DNA of 64,000 nt from Paraburkholderia agricolaris (GTDB lineage Bacteria > Pseudomonadota > Gammaproteobacteria > Burkholderiales > Burkholderiaceae), in the NCBI RefSeq assembly GCF_009455635.1, contig NZ_QPER01000002.1:1426001-1490000 (forward strand), read 5' to 3'. How positions within the stretch are numbered: position 1 is the stretch's first letter; each line of letters starts with the position of its first letter. The notes below the pieces were generated by a model, which saw nothing but the letters and a program-made list of their open reading frames with translations, made no database searches and was not told the DNA's origin. A program made the translations under genes and the position numbers. Positions 8,258-16,544 of the stretch are shown piece after piece.

Positions 8258-9097
8258 GTGACGTTTCTCACCATGGAGGGTTCGGGTACGCATACGCGCC
8301 GTCATGCGGCGCGCTGGCGCGGCTCGGCGGTGCACCGGTTCAATGCGCCCGCAGTCACGCTGCCGCCGCCGCAGCGTGTGCCTGCGGCGCAGTATGAGGT
8401 CGAACGTGAGGCTGAACTTGAGACCCGCGCGACACACAGGACATGGGGCGGGACCGGCGCCGCCGCGCTGCTGATCCTCGCGTTGCACGCAGGATTCCTG
8501 CTTGTGGCACGACATGGACACGATGCACCGCTCGCGCCTGTCGTGCCGCCCAGGCCGCTGCCGATGACGGTCGAGCTGACGCGGCCACCGGTGCCGTTGC
8601 CACAGGCGAGGCAGGCGCCGCCGCCCGTGCCGCAGCCGCTCAAACAGCAAGCGCCGCCGCCACGCCCGCTGACGCGAGCCGCGCCGAAGCCTTCGCCCGC
8701 GCCACCCGCGCCATTTGTGGCAGCCGCGCCGGCACCGGCCCCGGCCGACACAGCCGTCGTGCATGTTCCGGCGCCGCCCGTGCCCGTGCCGGCGGCAGCA
8801 CCCGCGCCGCTGGCCGAAACCGCGCCGATCGGCAACGCCGCGTATCTGCACAACCCGGCACCCGACTATCCGCCGATCGCGCAGGACCAGGGATGGGAAG
8901 GACATGTGCTGCTGCGCGTGCATGTGCTGGCGAACGGCAAACCTGACTCGGTCGATATCAGGACCAGCAGCGGCCGCAGGATGCTGGACGACGCCGCATT
9001 GGCCGCGGTCCGGCGCTGGATTTTCGTGCCGGCCAAACGAGGAGACGAAGCGATCGACGGCTGGGTCAACGTACCGATCGACTTCAAGCTGGGTTGA
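8258..9097 (+). CDS. tonB: TonB-family energy transducer
   Basis: A 279-residue protein with a cytoplasmic N-terminus of about 65 residues, a single membrane anchor (AALLILALHAGFLLVA, about 67-83), a long Pro/Ala-rich periplasmic spacer (about 90-190) and a C-terminal TonB domain (PDYPPIAQDQGWEGHVLLRV ... RRWIFVPA). It transmits proton-motive force from ExbB-ExbD to outer-membrane receptors. The start is GTG at 8258, supported by AAGGAG six bases upstream; an ATG at 8273 is less well placed. It precedes exbB and exbD and probably serves the receptor encoded at 11778. The long soluble N-terminal part is more than in typical TonB. Confidence 0.85.
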   Translation: MTFLTMEGSGTHTRRHAARWRGSAVHRFNAPAVTLPPPQRVPAAQYEVEREAELETRATHRTWGGTGAAALLILALHAGFLLVARHGHDAPLAPVVPPRPLPMTVELTRPPVPLPQARQAPPPVPQPLKQQAPPPRPLTRAAPKPSPAPPAPFVAAAPAPAPADTAVVHVPAPPVPVPAAAPAPLAETAPIGNAAYLHNPAPDYPPIAQDQGWEGHVLLRVHVLANGKPDSVDIRTSSGRRMLDDAALAAVRRWIFVPAKRGDEAIDGWVNVPIDFKLG

Positions 9098-9205
9098 CCT
9101 GTGCTATCCGCATGGCGGCCGAAGCGCGTGCTGACTCTTCAACACCGGATCCGGATCTTGAACGGAGTTTCGCGCCGGATTTTGAACTACAAGGAATCGA
9201 TCATC

Positions 9206-9913
9206 ATGAATGGCATTTCAACGACTTTTATCGTGCAGGGCGCCCTCTGGCTGCTGGGGATTTTCTCGGTGGTGACGTGGACCCTCATTGTCGTCAAGGC
9301 GGTGCAAAGCGTGCGCGCGAGCGTGCAGAGCCGGCGCTTCGCCAGGCAATTCTGGGCGGCCAGCAGTTTCCAGGCGGCAGCCGCGGTGGAGCCCGGGCTG
9401 AGCCCGGTGGGCCGCGTGGCCGCGACTGGCTTCGAGACCTTGCAGCGCGCCGACGAAGGCAATGGTCAGGACCTCGAACATAGCTGGAGCCGCCACGATC
9501 TGCTGGAGCGTCACCTGCGCCAGCAGATCCAGAATGAACGCCGCCGTCTCGAAGCAGGTCTCGCCGTGCTCGCATCGATCGGCAGCACCGCGCCGTTTGT
9601 CGGCCTGTTCGGCACTGTGTTCGGCATTATTCACGCGCTGACGGCGATCACACACAGCGCGTCGGCCAGTATCGACGTGGTGGCGGGCCCAATCGGCGAG
9701 GCGCTGGTGGCAACCGGCATCGGCATCGCGGTCGCGGTGCCAGCTGTGCTTGCGTATAACTTCTTCGTACGCCGGGTGAAAGCGGCCTCCGCCGATCTCG
9801 ACGGCTTTGCCACCGACTTCGTTACGCTCGCGCAGAAAGCCGGATTCCGCGTGCAGGGCGTGGCCACCCGTGCGCAGCCGAGCCTGAAAACCGTCAACGA
9901 GGCATTCGCATAA
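9206..9913 (+). CDS. exbB: ExbB (MotA/TolQ/ExbB proton channel family)
   Basis: A 235-residue inner-membrane protein with three membrane helices: near residues 8-26 (FIVQGALWLLGIFSVVTW), and a pair around TAPFVGLFGTVFGIIHAL and GIGIAVAVPAVLAYNFFV. The conserved channel Thr/Ala pattern of the family is present. The ATG at 9206 (MNGISTTFI) follows AAGGA and gives the normal ExbB length; an upstream GTG at 9101 would add 35 unlikely residues. Its stop TAA overlaps the ATG of exbD by one base (taATG), indicating translational coupling. Confidence 0.88.
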   Translation: MNGISTTFIVQGALWLLGIFSVVTWTLIVVKAVQSVRASVQSRRFARQFWAASSFQAAAAVEPGLSPVGRVAATGFETLQRADEGNGQDLEHSWSRHDLLERHLRQQIQNERRRLEAGLAVLASIGSTAPFVGLFGTVFGIIHALTAITHSASASIDVVAGPIGEALVATGIGIAVAVPAVLAYNFFVRRVKAASADLDGFATDFVTLAQKAGFRVQGVATRAQPSLKTVNEAFA

Positions 9914-10323
9914 TGGCTTTCTCATCCTCTTCCGATAACGACGACGTGCTGAGCGAAATCAACATCACGCCGCTCGTCGACGTAATGCTCGTGCTGCTGG
10001 TCGCGTTCATCGTGACCGCACCGCTGCTGAACAATGCAGTGCACGTGAATCTGCCCAGAACGGTCGCCACCGCAGCCGCCGACCAGAAACCGGCGGTGAC
10101 CGTCAGTGTCGACGCGAAGGGCGTGGTGTACCTCGACAAGCGGGCCACCGATCTACACCTGATTGGCGCCGAACTGTCGGCGCTCAAGGCGAGCAACCCG
10201 GACGTCGCGCTCAATCTGCAGGCTGATGAAGGCGTGCCCTACGGCACCGTGGCGAAGCTGATGGCGGCGATCGAGCACGCCGGCATCAGCAGGCTATCGG
10301 TATTGACGGCCAACAACGGCTAA
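9913..10323 (+). CDS. exbD: ExbD biopolymer transport protein
   Basis: A 136-residue protein with one N-terminal membrane helix (VDVMLVLLVAFIVTAPLL) carrying the conserved Asp of ExbD/TolR at its start (NITPLVDVMLV), followed by a periplasmic domain (residues 45-136). It completes the TonB motor encoded here. It overlaps exbB by one base and is followed after 56 bp by the third DszB-like gene, so the motor is embedded between desulfinase genes. Confidence 0.88.
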   Translation: MAFSSSSDNDDVLSEINITPLVDVMLVLLVAFIVTAPLLNNAVHVNLPRTVATAAADQKPAVTVSVDAKGVVYLDKRATDLHLIGAELSALKASNPDVALNLQADEGVPYGTVAKLMAAIEHAGISRLSVLTANNG

Positions 10324-10379
10324 TCAATCGCGTCGGCTTCTCAACCTCGCGATCTCGCGATTCCTCACCGGAACACTTC

Positions 10380-11450
10380 ATGAGCACTTCGGTTTCAGAC
10401 AACATCCAGTCGATCTGGTACACGCGCTGTCCGGTGCCGACGCCACTTGGCATCGCCGCGCATCTCGGCTGGCTCGACGATGAATTCGCGCGCGACGGCA
10501 TTACCGTACGCTCGTTGCAGGAAACGCAGCACGCGGCGCTGCGCGCCTCGCACGTCGATCACACATTGGACAATTCGTTTCGCCAGGGTGGCAGCATTCC
10601 AGCGCTGTGGGCGCGCTCGGCCGGGGCGGATACCCGGGTTATCGCGCTAACGTGGGTGGACGAAGCGCAGGCGATCGTCGCGTTGCCCGAATCGGGCATT
10701 CGCACGGCGAAGGACCTGCGTGGGCGCCGCGTCGGTTTGCCCAAGCGTGCGGGCGAGAGGATCGATATTTTTCGCGCGGCGGCGTTGCGCGGTTTCGTCA
10801 GCGTGCTGGAACTCGAAGGCTTGTCCGCGCGCGACGTCGAGTTGATCGACATCGAGGCTGTCAACGTGCGCGAGCCTATGGATGGTGGCGCGTTGCCCAC
10901 GGCGTCGTTCAGCAATCCGGGCAGCGTCAGCAGCCGCCGTCTCTATTCCGCGGAAATCGCGGCGCTGGTGCGGGGCGAAGTCGACGCGATCTATGTGAAG
11001 GGCTCGCTCGGTCTCGAGAGTGCCTACCTGATCGGCGCACGCATCGTGATCGACATCGGCTTTCATCCGGAGCCGAAGGTTCGTATCAACAACGGCTCGC
11101 CACGGCCATTGACCGTCAATGCGGCCACACTCGACAACCATCCGGACATCGTTAGCCGCTTTCTGGCCCGGGTGATCGACGTGGACGGCTGGGCGCGCGG
11201 GCACAAGCAGGAAGTGCTCGGTTATCTGGGCCGGGAAACCGGCTCGGGAGACGACTGGCTGCGACTTGCTTATGGCGACGACGTACATCAACGCCTGCGC
11301 ACCGATCTTGACGATACATCGATCGCCGCGCTCGACGATTTCAAGCGTTTCCTCGTGGAATGGGATTTTCTGCCGACTGACTTCGATATCCACGCGTGGA
11401 TCGATCCGCGCGCGCTCGCCCAATCGCATCGTTACGCGGCGCCGCGTTAG
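10380..11450 (+). CDS. DszB-like sulfinate desulfinase with intact catalytic triad (second active copy)
   Basis: A 356-residue cytoplasmic DszB-family protein. The triad is Cys17 (WYTRCPVPTPLG), His58 (SHVDHT) and Arg68 (SFRQGGSIP). Much of it reads closer to the inactive paralogue at 4356 (shared YVKGSLGLE/YVKGSVGLE and IDIGFHPEP stretches) than to the one at 7128, suggesting the copies arose by separate duplications. It is probably the last gene of the plus operon. Two active paralogues may serve different sulfinates. The ribosome site is weak (CCGGAAC). Confidence 0.8.
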   Translation: MSTSVSDNIQSIWYTRCPVPTPLGIAAHLGWLDDEFARDGITVRSLQETQHAALRASHVDHTLDNSFRQGGSIPALWARSAGADTRVIALTWVDEAQAIVALPESGIRTAKDLRGRRVGLPKRAGERIDIFRAAALRGFVSVLELEGLSARDVELIDIEAVNVREPMDGGALPTASFSNPGSVSSRRLYSAEIAALVRGEVDAIYVKGSLGLESAYLIGARIVIDIGFHPEPKVRINNGSPRPLTVNAATLDNHPDIVSRFLARVIDVDGWARGHKQEVLGYLGRETGSGDDWLRLAYGDDVHQRLRTDLDDTSIAALDDFKRFLVEWDFLPTDFDIHAWIDPRALAQSHRYAAPR

Positions 11451-11558
11451 CAGCATGAGTTGCGAAGTGTGCTGTGGCTCTTGCGCTAGAACAGATTCGA
11501 CATCCTGATGGACTGATTCAGAATCATCTTTTCCCATCGCTAATCCGTAGCCGTTCGC

Positions 11559-11588
11559 GTTGAGGTGCTGCGTATGCAACACCTCAAC
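11559..11588. promoter_or_regulatory. enhancer-like palindrome upstream of the TonB receptor
   Basis: A long inverted repeat: GTTGAGGTG at 11559-11567 pairs with CACCTCAAC at 11580-11588. Its core, GTGCTGC-GTAT-GCAACAC (11565-11582), matches dyad 2 at 5653-5670 in both arms apart from one C/T. Its centre is about 93 bp upstream of the -24 box at 11666, appropriate for a sigma-54 activator. It might also act as a weak terminator hairpin for the preceding operon, but no T-run follows. Confidence 0.6.
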
Positions 11589-11664
11589 ACCATCTCACGG
11601 GTGCACCAGCAGCAATACCTCCTCGCTTCATTCACGCAAGCCTTGTGTGACGGACCTCCTCGGC

Positions 11665-11680
11665 TGGCATCCGACTTGCA
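11665..11680 (+). promoter_or_regulatory. sigma-54 promoter of the TonB-dependent receptor gene
   Basis: TGGCATCCGACTTGCA is close to the sigma-54 consensus: TGGCA at -24, TTGCA at -12, and GG to GC exactly 12 bases apart. It is the best -24/-12 match I found here. The start would be near 11691, about 87 bases before the receptor ATG. Confidence 0.72.
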
Positions 11681-11777
11681 TTAGAGAACGCCATGCGTGG
11701 TGCATCGCTCGCGCACGAAGATGGCAGCCCCGTTGCGGGCGAAATCAAACAACAATTGAATAAGGATAGCGAAGTCA

Positions 11778-14090
11778 ATGTTCAAGAGAAAAACACTCGT
11801 CGTCGCGCTCGGGGGAGTGCTTGCTGGTGGCGTGCTGATATCGCCTGCATGGGCCGCTGACAACACGTCAACCGATGCGGCAGGCGGCGCTTCTGCTGAC
11901 GCAACCGGACCAGCGGTACAGGGGAAGCCGAAAGCGAAGAGCGCGAACAAGGCCGTGGCCGATACCAATCTGGGAACCGTCACGGTGACCGCGCGCCGAC
12001 GCAAGGAGAGCATTCAGGAGGTGCCGGTTGCGGTGACCGCATTGAGCGGCGACAGCATCAAGAATAATGAACTGCGGGTGGTCAACGACATCACCAAGTA
12101 CGTGCCGAACTTCACGGCGCAGTCCACCGAAGGGCGTGAAAGGCCGCGTTGGTTCCTGCGTGGCGTCGGCAGCAACGATCCGTCGGACCTGTCGTTGAGC
12201 CCGATCGGCGTCTATTTCGACGACGTTTATATCAACAGCGTGTTTGGCCAGGGCTTTCCGCTCTTCGACCTCGACCATATCGAGGTGTTGCGCGGTCCAC
12301 AGGGCACACTATGGGGCAAGAACACGATTGGCGGCGCAGTCAGTCTGACGTCGAAGAAGCCGACCTTCGACGTGGATGGCTACGGCAAGGTCGGTATCGG
12401 TCAGTACAACAGCCGCCTCGCCGAAGCCGCGATCGGCGGTCCGATCGGCAGCAACGACGTACTGGCGGCACGCCTTTCCGTCTATCACGAGAACGGCGAT
12501 AGCTTCTACACCAACACCGTGTCGGGCGGCCGTTTCGGCGGCTTCCACGATAACGCGGTGCGCTTCCAGTTACTGGCGGTGCCGACTTCGAATTCCGATT
12601 TCCTGCTCAACATCCATGGCCGCAATTACACGGGCGGCGGCGACCCATGGCACGCACAAGGGGCTGGCGCGAACGGTGCCAACCAGTTCGGTTTCGTCGG
12701 GTCGAGCGATCCGCAAACGGTTTCACTCAATGCGCCGTCGAGCGATCATATTGCGTCGTATGGCGGCTCGCTGACCGCGCATTGGCATATCAACAGCGCG
12801 TTGACGCTGACCTCGATTACCGCGCTGGAAGGCCTGAACCGCTGGTATCAGGACGATGAAGACTATTCACCTTACGACGCCGCGCGTTCGCACGATACGC
12901 TCGCATCGCACCAGTTCTCACAGGAGTTCCGTCTCGAGTCGCCGCAGAACGATCGCCTGAGCTGGATCGCCGGCGCGCATTTCTTCACCGAGGAACTGAG
13001 CGAGGAGGGGGCGGGCGGCGGCTTGCCGGATGCGCCGGGTGGTCCGTCTTCAACGTATTACCACCTGACTGAACTGACCCAGCATACGCAAAGCGCCGCG
13101 GTGTTCGGCAGCGTGAAGTATCGTTTCACCGATCGCTTCAACCTGACCGGCGGGCTGCGCTATACGATCGAACGCAAAACGATCAATCTGACCGGCTTGC
13201 AGAATAGCGGCCCCGTTTCGTTCAGCGATGTGAACAACTGGTGGGACCCGTCGTCGATCACGTCGCCACTTGCCGTCAGCGCGCGGCAGAACCAGACCAA
13301 CACGTGGCGCGCGCCGACCTGGGATTTGACGCCCGAATACGCGATCAGCAACAACGTGCGGGCCTATATCCGTTATGCGCGCGGCTTCCGTTCAGGTGGC
13401 TACAACGGCAGCGCCTATACGCAAAGCACGGTCTCGACGGTCACGCCCGAGTACCTGACCGACTATGAGGCAGGCATCAAAAGCGAATGGTTCGACAAAC
13501 GCCTGACCGTGAACGCAAGCGTCTTCCACTACGACTATCGCGACATTCAGGTGTTTGCACTGGCGCCGAATCCATTGGGCGGCGCGCCGGTGTCTACCTT
13601 GTCGAACGCCGGGCAGGGGCGCGCCGATGGGTTTGAGCTGGAATTGAAGGCGCAGCCGACTAACAGCCTCTACCTGTTCGCTAACCTCGGGCTGCTGAAT
13701 ACGCGCTACACCGAGTTTGCCAATGTGCCGACCGCAGTGGGCAATTCGTTCGCACGTTCGCCGCACACGACGATCGACGTCGGCGGCGAGTACCGTGTGC
13801 CGTTGCCGGTCGGCTCGATTGCAGTAGGGGGCGATATCAACTATCGCAGCACGGAGTACTTCAGCGCGACGCGTCAGACTATTCCGCAGTTGTGGCAGTC
13901 GGGCTATACCGTGATGAATGCGCACGTGTCCTATGTGTCATCGAATCAGAAATATATCCTGACCGGTTACGTGACGAACCTGACTAACAAGGTCTATAAA
14001 AAACTGGAGCTGTTGCCGTCTTATGGCGCGTATCCGGTGCTGTATGGCGACCCGCGTGTTTTTGGCCTGACGTTTACCGCCAGGATCTGA
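11778..14090 (+). CDS. TonB-dependent outer-membrane receptor
   Basis: A 770-residue precursor with a signal peptide (cleavage near AWAADN, residue about 30), a low-complexity linker, a plug domain (GTVTVTARRRKESIQEVPVA ... VLRGPQGTLWGKNTIGGAV) and a C-terminal beta-barrel ending in an aromatic-rich strand (RVFGLTFTARI). The LRGPQGTLWGKNT motif is typical of receptors for non-siderophore ligands such as aromatic or sugar-like molecules. An AAGGA site precedes the ATG. It has its own -24/-12 promoter and enhancer-like dyad, linking it to the desulfinase regulon. The natural reading is that it imports a bulky organosulfur compound, powered by the adjacent TonB-ExbB-ExbD; this is inference. Confidence 0.87.
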   Translation: MFKRKTLVVALGGVLAGGVLISPAWAADNTSTDAAGGASADATGPAVQGKPKAKSANKAVADTNLGTVTVTARRRKESIQEVPVAVTALSGDSIKNNELRVVNDITKYVPNFTAQSTEGRERPRWFLRGVGSNDPSDLSLSPIGVYFDDVYINSVFGQGFPLFDLDHIEVLRGPQGTLWGKNTIGGAVSLTSKKPTFDVDGYGKVGIGQYNSRLAEAAIGGPIGSNDVLAARLSVYHENGDSFYTNTVSGGRFGGFHDNAVRFQLLAVPTSNSDFLLNIHGRNYTGGGDPWHAQGAGANGANQFGFVGSSDPQTVSLNAPSSDHIASYGGSLTAHWHINSALTLTSITALEGLNRWYQDDEDYSPYDAARSHDTLASHQFSQEFRLESPQNDRLSWIAGAHFFTEELSEEGAGGGLPDAPGGPSSTYYHLTELTQHTQSAAVFGSVKYRFTDRFNLTGGLRYTIERKTINLTGLQNSGPVSFSDVNNWWDPSSITSPLAVSARQNQTNTWRAPTWDLTPEYAISNNVRAYIRYARGFRSGGYNGSAYTQSTVSTVTPEYLTDYEAGIKSEWFDKRLTVNASVFHYDYRDIQVFALAPNPLGGAPVSTLSNAGQGRADGFELELKAQPTNSLYLFANLGLLNTRYTEFANVPTAVGNSFARSPHTTIDVGGEYRVPLPVGSIAVGGDINYRSTEYFSATRQTIPQLWQSGYTVMNAHVSYVSSNQKYILTGYVTNLTNKVYKKLELLPSYGAYPVLYGDPRVFGLTFTARI

Positions 14091-14109
14091 CCGGGAGCCC
14101 GCACGGTAT

Positions 14110-14163
14110 GGCGTGGCAGTCCGATTGAACGGCGGGCTGCCGCGCCACATCATTCGTGGCGCG
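14110..14163. terminator. overlapping hairpins between convergent genes, possible terminator
   Basis: One stem pairs 14110-14119 with 14137-14146 (10 bp, one G-T pair, 17-base loop). A second perfect 8-bp stem pairs 14141-14148 with 14156-14163 (7-base loop). They share bases and so are mutually exclusive. They lie in the 87-bp gap between the receptor and the convergent DedA-rhodanese gene. No T-run follows on either strand, so intrinsic termination is unproven. Confidence 0.4.
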
Positions 14164-14177
14164 CAGTCGTGCCGGTG

Positions 14178-15197
14178 TCACTTTGCCAATCTCGCCCTCA
14201 CGGTGTACTCGCCTTCTTCACCCGTGTCTTCCGCCATATGAGTCATCGCCGTTTCGAAGTCGGGCGGCAGCGGTTCGACCGGATAGCCGCGTTTTTCCCA
14301 TGCGTCGAGACCGCCCTTGAGCGCGCGGACGTGGTGGATGTTCTTCCGGTGCAACTGATTGACGATCCGCTTGGCCGTTGCTTCGTTCGGGCAGACGCAA
14401 TAAACGACAATCGGCCGCTTCAGTAACTCGGGATGCAGCGGCTCCGGCGAGTCGAGGTCGAGCAACTGCGCACCCGCGATCCGGTGCGATTCTTTCGCGC
14501 GTATGCTGCGTGGCCGCGCGTCGAGGATCAGTGGTGGCTCATTGGATTTCATCAACTCGTCGAGTTGATCCGGTGAGATTCGCACGTGCGCGAGCCAGCG
14601 TCGAAACTGCCAGCGGCGTACGCAGCGATAGAGGAGTGCGACAACGAAGATCACCGCGAACGCGTCGAAAATCGTGCCGCCGTTATGGCGCACGAGCAGC
14701 ACGAGTTGCACGATCTGATCATGCAGGGCCGCGCCGCCGATCACCCATACGCTGGCCCACAACGCCGCGCCGATAAAATCCCACAGCAGAAATACGCCGA
14801 CATTGATGGGCGTGGTGCCGAGCAGCGGCGCCGAGATCAGGCCGAGGCCGGGCAGGAACTTCGCGACGGTGAGAATCGGCGCGCCGTACCGTTCATAAGT
14901 GTTGCGGGCGACACGCACGGTGGTGTCGAGCGAGAGCGAGAAGCGCACCAGTTGATTCAGCAGGCGCCGGCCGTACGTCCGCCCGGTAAAGAACCATAGC
15001 GTGTCCGCGATCAGGGTTGCGCCGACAGCGGCGCCCACGACGCTGGCGTAAGTGGTCTGTCCCATTGCGGCCATGGTTCCGCCGAGGATCAGCATCGGCG
15101 CCGCTGGAATCGGCAGGCCCAATTGCGTGACCAGCACGCTCATGAAGACGGCCCATACGCCCAGCGAGGGTGGAATCGCAACCGGAAAATGCCACAC
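14178..15197 (-). CDS. DedA-family membrane protein fused to a rhodanese domain
   Basis: A fusion of about 339 residues. The N-terminal half is a DedA/VTT (SNARE-associated) membrane domain with the motif FFTGRTYGRRLL and FLPGLGLISAPLLG. The C-terminal half (about 195-310) is a rhodanese domain with LILDARP and the loop VVYCVCPNEATA carrying the presumed catalytic Cys. DedA proteins act in lipid scrambling or membrane homeostasis; rhodaneses carry persulfide sulfur. The frame is open to 15443 without a good start; I choose GTG at 15197 because AGAGGAG lies seven bases upstream. It is followed downstream by the convergent receptor gene. The pairing is known in proteobacteria; its role is not established. 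Confidence 0.75.
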   Translation of the reverse strand: MWHFPVAIPPSLGVWAVFMSVLVTQLGLPIPAAPMLILGGTMAAMGQTTYASVVGAAVGATLIADTLWFFTGRTYGRRLLNQLVRFSLSLDTTVRVARNTYERYGAPILTVAKFLPGLGLISAPLLGTTPINVGVFLLWDFIGAALWASVWVIGGAALHDQIVQLVLLVRHNGGTIFDAFAVIFVVALLYRCVRRWQFRRWLAHVRISPDQLDELMKSNEPPLILDARPRSIRAKESHRIAGAQLLDLDSPEPLHPELLKRPIVVYCVCPNEATAKRIVNQLHRKNIHHVRALKGGLDAWEKRGYPVEPLPPDFETAMTHMAEDTGEEGEYTVRARLAK

Positions 15198-15439
15198 AAC
15201 CACGCTCCTCTTGATGCCCTGGAAGGATTTGACACAGTCGGCGCCGAGTCCCTGCTCAGGTTCCTGCTCAGTCGGCGTGCGCTGCGAATACGTCACGCAT
15301 TGCTGCTTCTTGCCGGACGGCGGGAAACGGGATGAGGCAGCTCGTTCACCGGCCGCCGCGAATGCAGCCGCGCACATTGTGGATTTAAGCACAGGTTTGT
15401 GAAAAGACGCTGCGAGGCGGGCTGAACACCCGCGGAAAT

Positions 15440-16393
15440 TCAAGGTGGCGGGGCGGCCACATGTGCGGCCCTGCCGCCGAGTAACCGGTCCCTGTCGCTC
15501 CTTAGCGCGGCGCGCAAACGCGGCGTTGCGAAGTCGATAAAACTGCGGGTTTTCAGCGGCAATGGCCCTTGTCCCGCGTGCATCAGGCTGACCGGTATCG
15601 GTTCGGGTTCAAATTCCCGCAGCACCAGTTGCAGCTTGCCTTCTTCGACAGCCCGCGCGGCCTGGTACGAGAGCACGTGGGTGAGGCCCACACCGGCGAC
15701 AGCCGAATCGATGGCGGCCTCAGCATTATTGACGGACAGCCGTGGATGGACCGGCACGGCCTGCTGTTTCGCGCCGCGCGGCGCGAAGGTCCAGATCGGC
15801 CCGGACGGCAGCGAGTCGACATTGACACAGGCGAAGCGGGCGAGATCGGCGGGGGTTTCCGGTACGCCGGCTTGCGCGAGATAACGCGGGCTCGCGCACA
15901 CCACCCGGCAGACCGTGCCGACCTGGGTCGCGACCATGCTGCTGTCCGGCAGTTTGCCGATGCGCAGGGCAACGTCGATATGTTCGTCGAGCAGATGCAG
16001 CGTGCGGTCAGCCAGGACCAGACGCACGGCGATCTGCGGGAAGGTCGCGAGGAAGTCGTTGATGATGGGCAGCAGGTGCAGGCGTCCGAACACCATCGGC
16101 GCCGTGACGACGAGTTCGCCGCGCGGCGTGCTGTACTCGCCCGCGGCCGCGCTTTCAGCTTCGCTCACCTGTTCGAGGATCTGCTTGCAGGCGGCGAGGT
16201 AGGCCTCGCCCGCGTCGGTCAAGGTCAGCTTGCGGGTGGAGCGCACCAGCAGCCGCACGTTCAGATGCGCCTCCAGCTCCGCCACCTTGCGGCTGACGGT
16301 GGGCAGCGGCGTCCCCAGTTTGCGGCTCGCGGCCGAAAAACTGCCGGTCTCCACCGCGGCCACCAGAATTGACATTGCCTCCAGACGATCCAT
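15440..16393 (-). CDS. LysR-family transcriptional regulator
   Basis: A 317-residue LysR regulator: winged helix-turn-helix at residues 1-60 (FSAASRKLGTPLPTVSRKVAELE) and a periplasmic-binding-like effector domain from about 90 (RGELVVTAPMVFGRLHLLP). The pattern resembles CrgA/AaeR-type members. The ATG at 16393 (MDRLEAM) is chosen over upstream in-frame starts because it gives the canonical LysR N-terminus. It is divergent from the AhpD-like gene with 151 bp between the starts, so that gene is its most likely target. A 242-bp stretch without a gene separates it from the DedA gene. Confidence 0.85.
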   Translation of the reverse strand: MDRLEAMSILVAAVETGSFSAASRKLGTPLPTVSRKVAELEAHLNVRLLVRSTRKLTLTDAGEAYLAACKQILEQVSEAESAAAGEYSTPRGELVVTAPMVFGRLHLLPIINDFLATFPQIAVRLVLADRTLHLLDEHIDVALRIGKLPDSSMVATQVGTVCRVVCASPRYLAQAGVPETPADLARFACVNVDSLPSGPIWTFAPRGAKQQAVPVHPRLSVNNAEAAIDSAVAGVGLTHVLSYQAARAVEEGKLQLVLREFEPEPIPVSLMHAGQGPLPLKTRSFIDFATPRLRAALRSDRDRLLGGRAAHVAAPPP

Positions 16394-16544
16394 GGACCCT
16401 CTCGGTCTTCGAGAATTAATCCAGCGAAAATACAGGAATACATGGACGTCCGGAAGGCGGGTTACGGGAATGCGTGTCGCGCAACTGTGTTTCGCGGCTC
16501 GGTTGCTACAATCGCCGCATAGACAGATACAACGGAGACACCGC

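Noticed and set aside
4356..11450. The three DszB-like proteins as ordinary ABC substrate-binding proteins
   Set aside because: None has a signal peptide, two have the complete Cys-His-Arg triad at DszB-like spacing, and a true exported binding protein is already encoded at 3151-4302.
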